Shown here: positions 8,236 through 17,095 of the stretch, piece after piece
Numbering within the stretch: position 1 is the stretch's first letter
How the letters are laid out: every line of letters starts with the position of its first letter
Origin: an uncultured Oscillibacter sp.
GTDB taxonomy: Bacteria > Bacillota > Clostridia > Oscillospirales > Oscillospiraceae
Length of the DNA: 64,000 nt
Direction of reading: 5' to 3'
NCBI GenBank assembly: GCA_910576865.1
Contig: CAJTKE010000011.1
Span: 20,460 to 84,459 of the forward strand
Position numbers and translations under genes: made by a program
The notes under the pieces: model-generated
Told to the model about the DNA's origin: nothing
Databases searched by the model: none
What the model saw: the letters and a program-made list of their open reading frames with translations, nothing else

Positions 8236-9084
8236 ATGAAACTGCTTACCCTCAACGCCCACAGCCTCCAGGGAGACGACGCTCCCCAGAGGCTGGAGAA
8301 CTTTGTCCGGGGCGTCCTGGACATGAGGCCGGACCTGATCGCCCTCCAGGAATCCAGCCAGTCCCGGTCCGCCGCCCCCCTGGACGGCCCGGGCCGGCAG
8401 GGCTTCGTCCGGGCCTCCGGCGGCATCCCCCTCCGGCGGGACAACCACACCGCCTCCGCCGCCCGGCTGCTCCGGGAGGCGGGGGTTCCCTGCTCCTGGT
8501 CCTGGCTTCCGGTGAAGCTGGGCTACGGCAGATACGACGAGGGGCTGGCCCTTCTCAGCCTCTCCGCCCCCGTGGCGGAGACGGACGCTCTTCTGATCAG
8601 CGCCCGGGACGACTACCGGGACTGGCGGACCCGAAAGGTCCTGGGCGTCCGGCTGGAGGGCCGGGAGGACTGGTTCTACTCCGTCCACCTGGGCTGGTGG
8701 GGGGACGAGGACCCCTTCCGGGACCAGTGGGCCCGGCTGGAGGCCGGCGTGGCGGAAAAGCGGGCCCGGGGCCCGGTGTGGCTCCTGGGCGATTTCAATT
8801 CCCCGGCCCACGTCCGGGGACAGGGCCATGACCTTGTGGAGTCCTCCGGCTGGCGGGACACCTTTCAGCGGGCCGCCCGGCGGGACGGCGGCGGCACCGT
8901 CCGGGGCGCCATCGACGGCTGGCGGGACCGGCTGGAGGAGGGCGTCCCGGAGGACATGCGCATCGACTACATCTGGTGCAGCCAGGACCGGGACATCGCC
9001 CTGTCCCAGGTGGTCTTCGACGGCGGGAAACACCCCGTGGTCTCCGACCACTTCGGCGTTCTGGCGGAAATGGAGGAACCATGA
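8236..9084 (+). CDS. mapP: Endonuclease/exonuclease/phosphatase-family protein, probable maltose 6'-phosphate phosphatase
   Basis: Protein of 282 residues beginning MKLLTLNAHSLQGDD, with AGAGGTGA correctly spaced before this ATG. EEP-fold signatures are present: LNAHS at the start, LIALQES near residue 35, HLGWWGDEDPFRDQW, LLGDFNSPA (metal Asp and Asn) and a closing VSDHFGV. Enterococcus faecalis MapP, which removes phosphate from maltose 6'-phosphate, belongs to this family and sits beside a maltose PTS gene. The same neighbourhood here (PTS upstream, MalQ overlapping downstream by ATGA) supports that role. Another phosphatase substrate remains possible; a nuclease role is unlikely. Confidence 0.75.
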   Translation: MKLLTLNAHSLQGDDAPQRLENFVRGVLDMRPDLIALQESSQSRSAAPLDGPGRQGFVRASGGIPLRRDNHTASAARLLREAGVPCSWSWLPVKLGYGRYDEGLALLSLSAPVAETDALLISARDDYRDWRTRKVLGVRLEGREDWFYSVHLGWWGDEDPFRDQWARLEAGVAEKRARGPVWLLGDFNSPAHVRGQGHDLVESSGWRDTFQRAARRDGGGTVRGAIDGWRDRLEEGVPEDMRIDYIWCSQDRDIALSQVVFDGGKHPVVSDHFGVLAEMEEP

Positions 9085-10586
9085 ACAGGACCACCGGCAT
9101 TCTGCTGCCCATCTCCAGCCTGCCGTCCAGATACGGCATCGGCTGTTTTTCTCAAAGCGCCTATGACTTCGTGGACTGGCTCCGGGAGGCGGGGCAGACC
9201 TATTGGCAGATCCTGCCCCTGTGCCCCACCAGCTACGGGGACTCCCCCTACCAGTCCTTCTCCACCTTCGCCGGGAACCCCTACTTCATCAGCCTGGAGG
9301 CCCTGGTGGAGGAGGGAGTCCTGACGAAGGCGGAGTGCGACGCCGCGGACTTCGGGGACGACCCCGGCCGGGTGGACTACGAGAAGCTCTACCTCGCCCG
9401 CTATCCCCTCCTGCGGAAGGCCTATGAGCGCAGCGGCATCGCGGAAAACCCGGACTATCAGGCGTTTCTGGAGGAAAACCGGTGGTGGCTGGCCGACTAC
9501 GCCCTCTTCATGGCGGTGAAGGACCGCTTCGGCGGCGCGCCCTGGACGGAGTGGGCGGAGGACATCCGCCTCCGGTGGGACAACGCCCTGGACTACTACC
9601 GCCGGGAGCTGTACTTCGACATCGAGTTCCACCAGTACCTCCAATTCAAATTCTTCCAGCAGTGGCGGGCCCTGAAGGACTACGCCAACGCCCGGAGAAT
9701 CCGGATCATCGGCGACATCCCCATCTACGTGGCCATGGACAGCGCCGACGCCTGGGCCCACCCGGAGCTGTTCCAGCTGGACGGGGAGAACCTTCCCACG
9801 GCGGTGGCGGGCGTCCCGCCGGACGGCTTCTCCGCCACGGGCCAGCTGTGGGGAAATCCCCTGTACCGCTGGGACTACCACCGGGAAACGGGCTACGCCT
9901 GGTGGCTCTCCCGCCTCCGGCACTGCTTCCGGCTCTATGACGTCACCCGCATCGACCACTTCCGCGGCTTTGACGAGTATTACGCCGTCCCCCGGGGGGA
10001 GGACACCGCCGTCAACGGCCGCTGGGAAAAGGGCCCCGGCGTGGAGCTGTTCCGCCGGGTGGAGGAGGTCCTGGGCTGGCACGAGGTCATCGCCGAGGAC
10101 CTGGGCTATGTCACCGACTCCGTCCGGCAGCTGGTGCGGGAAAGCGGCTTCCCCGGCATGAAGGTGCTGGAATTCGCCTTTGACGCCCGGGACACCGGCT
10201 CCGCCAGCGACTACCTGCCCCACAACTACCCGGAGAACTGCGTGGCCTACACGGGAACCCACGACAACGAGACGCTCACCGGCTGGCTCCACAGCATCAC
10301 GCCGGAGGAGCGGCAGTCCGTCCGGGACTACCTCTGCGACAGCCGCACCCCCCAGAGGGAGCTCTACCGTCCCCTCATCGCCCTGGTCATGCGCAGCGCC
10401 GCCAAGGCCTGCGTCGTTCCCATGCAGGATTATCTGGGGCTGGACAACCGCTGCCGGATGAACAAGCCCTCCACCGTGGGGACCAACTGGATCTGGCGGC
10501 TGACGGACGACGACCTGACGCCGGAGCTCCGGGAGGACCTCCGGCGGACGGCCCAGCGGTACGGCCGGGCCAGCCGGAACGGCTGA
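9081..10586 (+). CDS. malQ: 4-alpha-glucanotransferase (amylomaltase)
   Basis: Protein of 501 residues, the usual length for bacterial MalQ (GH77). It opens MNRTTGILLPISSLPS, and shows GDSPYQSFSTFAGNPYFISL, IIGDIPIYVAMDSADAWAHP, TRIDHFRGFDEYY (nucleophile Asp), EDLGYV (acid/base Glu) and YTGTHDNETLTGW. It moves glucan units between maltose/maltodextrins and releases glucose, in the cytoplasm. Its start overlaps the phosphatase stop as ATGA, with GGAGG just upstream, so the two are translationally coupled. With the PTS and phosphatase it completes maltose uptake, dephosphorylation and conversion to glucose and longer dextrins. Confidence 0.96.
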   Translation: MNRTTGILLPISSLPSRYGIGCFSQSAYDFVDWLREAGQTYWQILPLCPTSYGDSPYQSFSTFAGNPYFISLEALVEEGVLTKAECDAADFGDDPGRVDYEKLYLARYPLLRKAYERSGIAENPDYQAFLEENRWWLADYALFMAVKDRFGGAPWTEWAEDIRLRWDNALDYYRRELYFDIEFHQYLQFKFFQQWRALKDYANARRIRIIGDIPIYVAMDSADAWAHPELFQLDGENLPTAVAGVPPDGFSATGQLWGNPLYRWDYHRETGYAWWLSRLRHCFRLYDVTRIDHFRGFDEYYAVPRGEDTAVNGRWEKGPGVELFRRVEEVLGWHEVIAEDLGYVTDSVRQLVRESGFPGMKVLEFAFDARDTGSASDYLPHNYPENCVAYTGTHDNETLTGWLHSITPEERQSVRDYLCDSRTPQRELYRPLIALVMRSAAKACVVPMQDYLGLDNRCRMNKPSTVGTNWIWRLTDDDLTPELREDLRRTAQRYGRASRNG

Positions 10587-10593
10587 GCCCGTG

Positions 10594-10640
10594 AAGCCGG
10601 CGGGCCCTGTCTCATGGAGACAGGGCCCGCCGGCTTTCGA
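10594..10640 (+). terminator. Strong hairpin after malQ
   Basis: A perfect 20-base stem (10594-10613 with 10617-10636) closes on a three-base loop and is followed by TTCGATT. The T-tract is short, but the stem is very stable and ends the maltose operon. Confidence 0.8.
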
Positions 10641-10668
10641 TTCGCCCCGCCCCGGACCCCTTTCTCCG

Positions 10669-10697
10669 TTGACAAGGAGGGGCGGAGATGCTACAAT
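10669..10697 (+). promoter_or_regulatory. Promoter of the aminotransferase gene
   Basis: Perfect TTGACA (10669-10674) and TACAAT (10692-10697), spacing 17. Transcription would begin near 10704, which rules out the in-frame ATG at 10688 as a start and supports 10736. Confidence 0.85.
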
Positions 10698-10735
10698 ACC
10701 CCAAATCAAATCTGATTTTTTGGGAGGACACGACC

Positions 10736-11911
10736 ATGCAGAGCCTGTCTGAGCGCACCGCCGGCTTCACCGACTCGGTGATCCGCCGCATGACCCGCAT
10801 CTCCAACCGGTACGGCGCGGTGAACCTCTCCCAGGGCTTCCCGGACTTCGACCCGCCCCGGGCCATTCTGGACCGGCTGGCGGAGGTCAGCCGGGAGGAC
10901 TTTCACCAGTACTCCATCACCTGGGGGGCCCAGAATCTCCGGGAGGCCCTGGCGGAGAAACAGTCCCGTTATATGGGCCTTGATCTGGACCCCAACGGGG
11001 AGATCACCGTCACCTGCGGCAGCACGGAGGCCATGATGGCCGCCATGATGACCGTGGCGGACCCCGGGGACAGGGTGGTCGTCTTCTCCCCCTTCTACGA
11101 GAACTACGGGGCGGACACCATCCTCTGCGGGGCGGAGCCCATCTACGTGCCCCTGACGCCGCCGGACTTCCGCTTCGACCCGGAGATCCTGGAGGACGCT
11201 TTCCGCCTCCGGCCCAAGGCCCTGGTGCTCTGCAACCCCTCCAATCCCTGCGGCCGGGTCTTCACCCGGGAGGAGCTGGAGGCCATCGCCGCCCTGGCGG
11301 AGAAATACGACGCCTACGTCATCACCGACGAGGTCTATGAGCACATCGTCTACGCCCCCCACCGGCACACCTATTTCGCGACCCTCCCCGGCATGCGGCA
11401 GCGGACCATCTCCTGCTCGTCCCTCTCCAAAACCTACTCCATCACCGGCTGGCGGCTGGGCTACACCATCGCCCCGCCGGAGATCACGGACCGGATCAAA
11501 AAGGTCCACGACTTCCTCACCGTGGGGGCGGCGGCCCCCCTCCAGGAGGCGGTGATCCCCGGGCTGAAATTCGGACAGGACTACTACGACGGCCTCCTGG
11601 CCGAGTACACCCGCAAGCGGGACCTGTTTCTCAAGGGCCTGGACGACCTCAGGCTGATACATACCACGCCGGAGGGGGCCTATTACGTCCTGCTGGACAT
11701 CTCGGAGTTCGGCTATGACAGCGACCTCCGGTTCTGCGAGGTCCTGGCGGAAAAGGTGGGCGTGGGAGCCGTGCCCGGGTCCAGCTTCTTCCGGGAGCCG
11801 GTGAACCACCTGATCCGCTTCCACTTCGCCAAGCGGGACGAGACGCTGCTGGACGCGCTGAACCGCCTGGAGTCCCTGCGGGCGAAGATTCCCCCGGCGG
11901 ACCGGGCCTGA
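10736..11911 (+). CDS. PLP-dependent aminotransferase class I/II (aspartate/aromatic type)
   Basis: Protein of 391 residues starting MQSLSERTAGFTDSVIRRM behind GGGAGG. Fold type I signatures are all visible: NLSQGFPDFDPP, YSITWGAQNLREALA, CNPSNPCGRVF (substrate Asn), the ITDEVYEH block (cofactor Asp and Tyr) and SLSKTYSITGWRLGY with the Schiff-base Lys; the Arg near IRFHFAK would bind the substrate carboxylate. It catalyses reversible amino-group transfer to 2-oxoglutarate. The next operon makes 2-oxoglutarate. Which amino acid is used (aspartate, methionine, aromatic or alanine) cannot be told. Monocistronic with its own promoter. Confidence 0.93.
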   Translation: MQSLSERTAGFTDSVIRRMTRISNRYGAVNLSQGFPDFDPPRAILDRLAEVSREDFHQYSITWGAQNLREALAEKQSRYMGLDLDPNGEITVTCGSTEAMMAAMMTVADPGDRVVVFSPFYENYGADTILCGAEPIYVPLTPPDFRFDPEILEDAFRLRPKALVLCNPSNPCGRVFTREELEAIAALAEKYDAYVITDEVYEHIVYAPHRHTYFATLPGMRQRTISCSSLSKTYSITGWRLGYTIAPPEITDRIKKVHDFLTVGAAAPLQEAVIPGLKFGQDYYDGLLAEYTRKRDLFLKGLDDLRLIHTTPEGAYYVLLDISEFGYDSDLRFCEVLAEKVGVGAVPGSSFFREPVNHLIRFHFAKRDETLLDALNRLESLRAKIPPADRA

Positions 11912-11958
11912 CGTCGGTCCCCCCCGGCACAGGCGGAAAACCAGGCAAATTTGACGCA

Positions 11959-11987
11959 TTGCAAAACACTCCGGCATCCTTTATAAT
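11959..11987 (+). promoter_or_regulatory. Promoter of the citrate synthase operon
   Basis: TTGCAA (11959-11964) and TATAAT (11982-11987) are 17 bases apart, about 35 bases before the citrate synthase ATG. A TTGACG at 11951 is too far from the -10 box to pair with it. Confidence 0.7.
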
Positions 11988-12022
11988 ACATGGCAAGAAA
12001 TCTTTAAAGGCGGTTTCCAGAT

Positions 12023-13429
12023 ATGTCTTACAAAACCGAGCGCGACCTGCACCGGATGCTCCGCCACCAGGAGCTGATTGAGTCCTCGCTCTCCTTCGTC
12101 AGCGGGTCCGAGGACTTCATCCGGGACAACGACATCTTCCCCTCCGGCCGGACCGACAGCGACGTGATGCGGGGCCTCCGGTATCCCAACGGAACCGGCG
12201 TCATCGCCGGCGTCACCAGCATCGGCGACGTGGACGGCTACGACCTGAAGAACGGGGAAAAGATTCCCCGGAAGGGCCGGCTCTTCTACCGGGGCATCAG
12301 CATTGAAGATCTGATTCAAAGCTGCATCCGGGAGGACCGTTTCGGCTTCGAGGAGACGGTGTACCTCCTCCTCTTCGGCCAGCTGCCCACGGCCTCCCAG
12401 CTGGAGGACTTCCGGGTCCTCATGGCCCGGTGGAGCCAGCTCCCCGGCTACTTCTCCGAGGACATGATCCTCCGCTCCCCCAACAAGAACATCATGAACA
12501 AGCTGGCCAGCTGCATCCTGGCCCTCCACTCCCACGACGGGGAGGCGGAGAACATGACGCTGGAGAACGAGCTCTTCAAGTCCTTCCGCATGGTGGCCCG
12601 GACCCCCACCATCGTGGCCCACTCCTACGCCGCCAAGCGGCACTACTTCGACAAGGACAGCCTCTATCTCCACCGGCCCAGGACGGACCTGAGCGTGGCC
12701 CAGAACTTCCTCTACACCCTGCGCAAGGACTCGAAATTCGACGACGACGAGGCCAAGCTCCTGGACCTGTGCATGATCCTCCACGCGGAGCACGGTGGCG
12801 GCAACAACTCCACCTTCGCCTGCCGGGTCCTCACCTCCACCGGGACGGACTTCTACTCCGCCATCGCCGCCGCCGTGGGATCCCTGAAGGGCTTCCGCCA
12901 CGGCGGGGCCAACATCAAGGTGGTGGAGATGATGCGCTATCTCCGGAACGCCGTCCGGGACTGGAAGGACGACGGCCAGGTGAAGGACCAGCTGGTCCGC
13001 ATCCTCAACCGGGACCTGGGGGACGGCACAGGGCTGATTTACGGCATGGGCCACGCGGTCTACACCCTCTCGGACCCCCGGGCGGAAATCCTCAAGCAGT
13101 TTTCCCGCCGTCTTGCGGAGAAGCGGGGCATGGTGGACCAGCTGGACCTCATCGAGTCCGTGGAGCGTCTGGCGCCCCAGGTCTTCCAGGAGGTCCGGGG
13201 CATCGACAAGCCCATCTGCGCCAACGTGGATTTGTACTCCGGCTTCGTGTACCGGCTGCTGAGCATCCCCACGGATCTGTACACCGCCATTTTCGCCAGC
13301 GCCCGCATGGCCGGCTGGTGCGCCCACCGCATGGAGGAGTGCTGCGCCGGCGACCCGCGGATCATCCGCCCCGCCTACAAAACGATCTGCAAGCGGGCGC
13401 CCTACGTGCCCCTGGCGGACCGAGGATAA
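12023..13429 (+). CDS. gltA: Citrate synthase
   Basis: Protein of 468 residues, somewhat longer than the 370-430 of most bacterial enzymes because of an N-terminal extension. Key parts: GRLFYRGISIEDLIQ, LHAEHGGGNNSTF with the first active-site His, and GMGHAVYTLSDPRAEIL with the second. It joins oxaloacetate and acetyl-CoA. It is the first gene of a three-gene set with aconitase (18-base gap) and isocitrate dehydrogenase (13-base gap), the oxidative branch of the citrate cycle to 2-oxoglutarate, which in anaerobes mainly feeds glutamate synthesis. Si- versus Re-type: this is the Si (GltA) fold. Confidence 0.95.
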   Translation: MSYKTERDLHRMLRHQELIESSLSFVSGSEDFIRDNDIFPSGRTDSDVMRGLRYPNGTGVIAGVTSIGDVDGYDLKNGEKIPRKGRLFYRGISIEDLIQSCIREDRFGFEETVYLLLFGQLPTASQLEDFRVLMARWSQLPGYFSEDMILRSPNKNIMNKLASCILALHSHDGEAENMTLENELFKSFRMVARTPTIVAHSYAAKRHYFDKDSLYLHRPRTDLSVAQNFLYTLRKDSKFDDDEAKLLDLCMILHAEHGGGNNSTFACRVLTSTGTDFYSAIAAAVGSLKGFRHGGANIKVVEMMRYLRNAVRDWKDDGQVKDQLVRILNRDLGDGTGLIYGMGHAVYTLSDPRAEILKQFSRRLAEKRGMVDQLDLIESVERLAPQVFQEVRGIDKPICANVDLYSGFVYRLLSIPTDLYTAIFASARMAGWCAHRMEECCAGDPRIIRPAYKTICKRAPYVPLADRG

Positions 13430-13447
13430 TTTCAGGAGGTTTCGGCT

Positions 13448-15679
13448 ATGATCACTCTTCACGACAACGGCGTCTTCCTTTCCCATGGCGCGCTTCAAAC
13501 CGCCGCCCCCGTCTCCCCCGCCGAGGGCCGGGAACGGACCCTGGCCTGGAGCATCCTCCAGGCCCACAGCGTCTCCGGGGACCCCGAAAAGCTCCAGGTC
13601 CGCTTCGACGCCATGGCCAGCCACGACATCACCTACGTGGGCATCATCCAGCAGGCCCGGGCCTCCGGCATGCGGGAGTTCCCCATTCCCTACGCCCTGA
13701 CCAACTGCCACAACTCCCTCTGCGCCGTGGGAGGCACCATCAATGAGGACGACCACGTCTTCGGCCTCTCCGCCGCCCGGAAGTACGGCGGCATCTATGT
13801 CCCCGCCAACCAGAGCGTCATTCACTCCTACGCCCGGGAGCAGCTGGCGGGCTGCGGGAAGATGATCCTGGGCTCCGACTCCCACACCCGCTACGGCGCC
13901 CTGGGGACCATGGCCGTGGGCGAGGGCGGGCCGGAGCTTGCCAAGCAGCTTCTGAAAAACACCTGGGACGTGCCCTATCCCAAGGTGGTCCTGGTCTACC
14001 TCACCGGCGCGCCGAAGCGGGGCGTGGGGCCCCACGACGTGGCCATCGCTCTGGTGAAAGCCACCTTCGAGAGCGGTTTTGTGAACAACTGCGTCCTGGA
14101 GTTCGCCGGGCCCGGCGTCGCCGGCCTGCCCATTGACTTCCGGAACGGCATTGACGTCATGACCACCGAGACCACCTGCCTCTCCTCCATCTGGGAGACC
14201 GACGGGGAGACCCGGGGCTTCTACGAGGCCCACGGCCGGGGGGCGGAGTACCAGGAGCTCCATCCCGGCGACTTCGCGTACTACGACAAGTACATCGAGC
14301 TGGACCTGTCCCGGGTGGAGCCCATGATCGCCCTGCCCTTCCACCCCTCCAACGCCTGGACTATCCGGGAGTTTTTGGACAATGCCTCCGACATTCTGGC
14401 GAAGGTGGAGGCCGACGCCGGTCAGCGCTGGCCCAAGGCCAAGGTGGACCTCCTTCAGAAAATCCACGACGGCGGCGTCTGGGCGGACCAGGGGGTCATC
14501 GCCGGCTGCGCCGGAGGACTCTTTGACAACATCACCGAGGCGGCGGACATCCTCCGGGGTGAAAGCTGCGGAGACGGGTACTTCACCCTGGACGTGTACC
14601 CCACCAGCATCCCCGTCAGCCTGGAGCTGACGAAGATCGGGGCCACGGCGGACCTGCTGCGGAGCGGCGCGGTCATCAAGCCCAGCTTCTGCGGGCCCTG
14701 CTTCGGCGCGGGGGACGTGCCCGCCCACAATGGGCTCAGCCTCCGGCACACCACCCGGAACTTCCCCAACCGGGAGGGCTCCAAGCCCGGCGAGGGCCAG
14801 TTCGCCGCCGTGTGCCTGATGGACGCCCGGTCCATCGCCGCCACGGCCCGGAACGGCGGAAAAATCACCCCCGCCACGGACGTCGGCTATGAGCCTGTCC
14901 GGCACGCCTACCACTTCGACCAGGGCGTCTATGAGAAACGGGTCTACAACGGCTTCGGCCATCCCCGGCCGGAGGAGGAGCTGATCCTGGGCCCCAACAT
15001 CACCGACTGGCCCAAGATGCGGCCCCTGGCGGAGAACCTGCTGGTGGAGCTGGCGGCGGTCCTCCGGGACCCGGTGACCACCACCGACGAGCTGATCCCC
15101 TCCGGGGAGACCTCCTCCTACCGCTCCAACCCCCTGCGGCTGGCGGAGTTCACCCTCTCCCGCCGGGAGCCCGCCTACGTGGGCCGGGCCAAGGCCGCGG
15201 CGGAGATGGAGGCCAGGCGCATTGCCGGAGAGACGCCGGAGAGGCTGCAAAAGCTGCTGGACCGGGCCGGGGCCAAGGCCGGGAACACCCAGTTCGGCTC
15301 CTGCGTTTTCGCCAACCGGCCCGGCGACGGCTCCGCCCGGGAGCAGGCCGCCAGCTGCCAGAAGGTGCTGGGGGGCTTCGCCAACATCTGCTACGCCTTC
15401 GCCACCAAGCGCTACCGCTCCAACTGCGTCAACTGGGGCATCCTGCCCTTCACCCTGGACGAGGGGGCGGCGTTCCCCTATGAGGCGGGGGACTGCGTGT
15501 TCGTCCCCAATATCCGCGCCGCCATCCAGGAGGGCCGGGAGGACCTCCCCGCCAAGGTTTTGAAGGCGGACGGCGGCGAGGAGGAAATTCTGCTTCATGT
15601 CCGGGGCCTGACGGCGGAGGAGAAGGAGATCATCCTGGACGGCTGTCTCATGAACTACTACGCCAAGCGGGCGAATTGA
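13448..15679 (+). CDS. Aconitate hydratase (aconitase superfamily)
   Basis: Protein of 743 residues with AGGAGG before the ATG. The aconitase fold is clear: GSDSHTRYGALGTMAVGEGG near residue 140, cluster-ligand candidates in TNCHNSLC and in PSFCGPCFGAGDVPAHNGL, and a C-terminal swivel domain with NTQFGSCVFANRPGDGSARE and NCVNWGILPF. It would isomerise citrate to isocitrate with a 4Fe-4S cluster. Position between citrate synthase and isocitrate dehydrogenase fixes the role. Sequence layout is the clostridial 'hydratase' type rather than classic AcnA, so the acn name is not applied with certainty. Confidence 0.92.
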   Translation: MITLHDNGVFLSHGALQTAAPVSPAEGRERTLAWSILQAHSVSGDPEKLQVRFDAMASHDITYVGIIQQARASGMREFPIPYALTNCHNSLCAVGGTINEDDHVFGLSAARKYGGIYVPANQSVIHSYAREQLAGCGKMILGSDSHTRYGALGTMAVGEGGPELAKQLLKNTWDVPYPKVVLVYLTGAPKRGVGPHDVAIALVKATFESGFVNNCVLEFAGPGVAGLPIDFRNGIDVMTTETTCLSSIWETDGETRGFYEAHGRGAEYQELHPGDFAYYDKYIELDLSRVEPMIALPFHPSNAWTIREFLDNASDILAKVEADAGQRWPKAKVDLLQKIHDGGVWADQGVIAGCAGGLFDNITEAADILRGESCGDGYFTLDVYPTSIPVSLELTKIGATADLLRSGAVIKPSFCGPCFGAGDVPAHNGLSLRHTTRNFPNREGSKPGEGQFAAVCLMDARSIAATARNGGKITPATDVGYEPVRHAYHFDQGVYEKRVYNGFGHPRPEEELILGPNITDWPKMRPLAENLLVELAAVLRDPVTTTDELIPSGETSSYRSNPLRLAEFTLSRREPAYVGRAKAAAEMEARRIAGETPERLQKLLDRAGAKAGNTQFGSCVFANRPGDGSAREQAASCQKVLGGFANICYAFATKRYRSNCVNWGILPFTLDEGAAFPYEAGDCVFVPNIRAAIQEGREDLPAKVLKADGGEEEILLHVRGLTAEEKEIILDGCLMNYYAKRAN

Positions 15680-15692
15680 CGGGAGGCGCTTT

Positions 15693-16895
15693 ATGGAAAA
15701 GATCAAAATGACCACTCCCCTGGTGGAGATGGACGGGGACGAGATGACCCGGGTCCTCTGGGGCATGATCAAGGAAACGCTCATCCTGCCCTATGTGGAC
15801 CTGAAAACCGAGTATTACGACCTGGGTCTCCTGAGCCGGAACGCCACAAAGGACCAGATCACCGTGGACGCCGCCCTGGCCACCAAGCGCCTGGGCGTGG
15901 CGGTGAAGTGCGCCACCATCACCCCCAACAAACAGCGCATGGAGGAGTACCCGGAGCTGACGGAGATGTGGAAGTCCCCCAACGGCACCATCCGGGCCAT
16001 CCTGGACGGCACGGCCTTCCGGGCCCCCATCGTCCTGCCCTGCATCAAGCCGGTGGTGAAGAACTGGGAAAAACCCATCACCATCGCCCGGCACGCCTAC
16101 GGGGACATGTACAAGGCCGTGGACATGACCACGGAGGAGCCGGGAACGGCCACCCTGACCTTCAAGGGCGAGAGCGGGGCGGAAAAAACCCTGACCGTCC
16201 AGACCGTGAACGGCCCCGCCGTCTGGCAGGGACAGCACAACCTGGAGAGCAGCATCCGGGCCTTCGCCCGCTCCTGCTTCCAGTACGCCCTGAGCCAGAA
16301 GCAGGACCTGTGGTTCTCCACCAAGGACACCATCGCCAAGGTCTACGACGGGGAGTTCAAGCGGATTTTTGAGGAGGAGTACGAGTCCTCCTGCAAGGCG
16401 GAATTTGAAAAAGCCGGTATCACCTACTTCTACACCCTCATTGACGACGCCGTGGCCCGGGTCATCCGGTCCAAGGGCGGCTTCATCTGGGCGCTGAAAA
16501 ACTACGACGGGGACGTGATGAGCGACATGGTCGCCGCCGCCTTCGGCAGCCTTGCCATGATGACCTCCGTCCTGGTCTCCCCCGACGGCACCATGGAGTT
16601 CGAGGCCTCCCACGGCACCGTCACCCGGCATTACTACCGCTATCTCAAGGGGGAGAGCACCTCCACCAACCCCATGGCCACCATCTTCGCCTGGTCCGGG
16701 GCCCTGAAGCGCCGGGGCGAGCTGGACAGCCTTCCCGAGCTGGTCCGCTTCGGCGAGCGGCTGGAGGCGGCGTCCCTGAAAACCCTGGAGGACGGGATCA
16801 TGACCCGTGACCTCCTCCCCCTGGTGGAGCCCGGGTTCCAGGCCCGGGGCGTGGACAGCGGGGAATTTCTGGAGGCCATCGCGGCGCGCCTTTGA
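15693..16895 (+). CDS. icd: NADP-dependent isocitrate dehydrogenase, type II (eukaryote-like)
   Basis: Protein of 400 residues starting MEKIKMTTPLVEMDGDEMTR. This opening, with RNATKDQITVDAALATKR, PNGTIRAILDGTAFRAPIV and FEASHGTVTRHYYRY, is that of the homodimeric type II IDHs found in eukaryotic cytosol and some bacteria, not the E. coli type. Metal-binding Asp residues lie in YTLIDDAVARVIRSKGGF. It converts isocitrate to 2-oxoglutarate with NADP reduction, providing the carbon skeleton of glutamate. Last gene of the citrate operon, followed by a strong terminator. Confidence 0.95.
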   Translation: MEKIKMTTPLVEMDGDEMTRVLWGMIKETLILPYVDLKTEYYDLGLLSRNATKDQITVDAALATKRLGVAVKCATITPNKQRMEEYPELTEMWKSPNGTIRAILDGTAFRAPIVLPCIKPVVKNWEKPITIARHAYGDMYKAVDMTTEEPGTATLTFKGESGAEKTLTVQTVNGPAVWQGQHNLESSIRAFARSCFQYALSQKQDLWFSTKDTIAKVYDGEFKRIFEEEYESSCKAEFEKAGITYFYTLIDDAVARVIRSKGGFIWALKNYDGDVMSDMVAAAFGSLAMMTSVLVSPDGTMEFEASHGTVTRHYYRYLKGESTSTNPMATIFAWSGALKRRGELDSLPELVRFGERLEAASLKTLEDGIMTRDLLPLVEPGFQARGVDSGEFLEAIAARL

Positions 16896-16909
16896 AAAAA
16901 CGAAGCCGG

Positions 16910-16941
16910 AAACGGCGGCGGCTCATGCCGCCGCCGTTTTT
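16910..16941 (+). terminator. Terminator of the citrate synthase operon
   Basis: AAACGGCGGCGGC (16910-16922), loop TCAT, GCCGCCGCCGTTTTT: a textbook stem with a five-T tail. Confidence 0.92.
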
Positions 16942-17002
16942 CAAGGTTTCCGCGCCTCCGGCAAAAACCCGGCCTGAAACGGCATGAACCACGCTCCACG
17001 CC

Positions 17003-17030
17003 TTGACTTTTCCCCACGAAGGTGTATAAT
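17003..17030 (+). promoter_or_regulatory. Promoter of the cell-surface operon
   Basis: TTGACT (17003-17008) and perfect TATAAT (17025-17030), spacing 16. No other convincing promoter or terminator is seen before 24539, so it may drive all five genes. Confidence 0.75.
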
Positions 17031-17095
17031 CTTCATAGATTCGACATATTTTTCGCCCCGCCGGCGGGGATTCATCTATCGGAGTTGGTGTTCGC

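Noticed and set aside
8236..9084. DNA repair exonuclease (ExoIII-type)
   Set aside because: The fold is shared, but length, divergence from ExoIII and the PTS-malQ context fit a sugar phosphatase.
11981..15784. Open frame of 1267 codons on the minus strand
   Set aside because: It lies opposite the citrate synthase and aconitase genes and is rich in Gly, His, Asp and Val, as expected for the mirror of GC-biased codons. No domain, no ribosome site.
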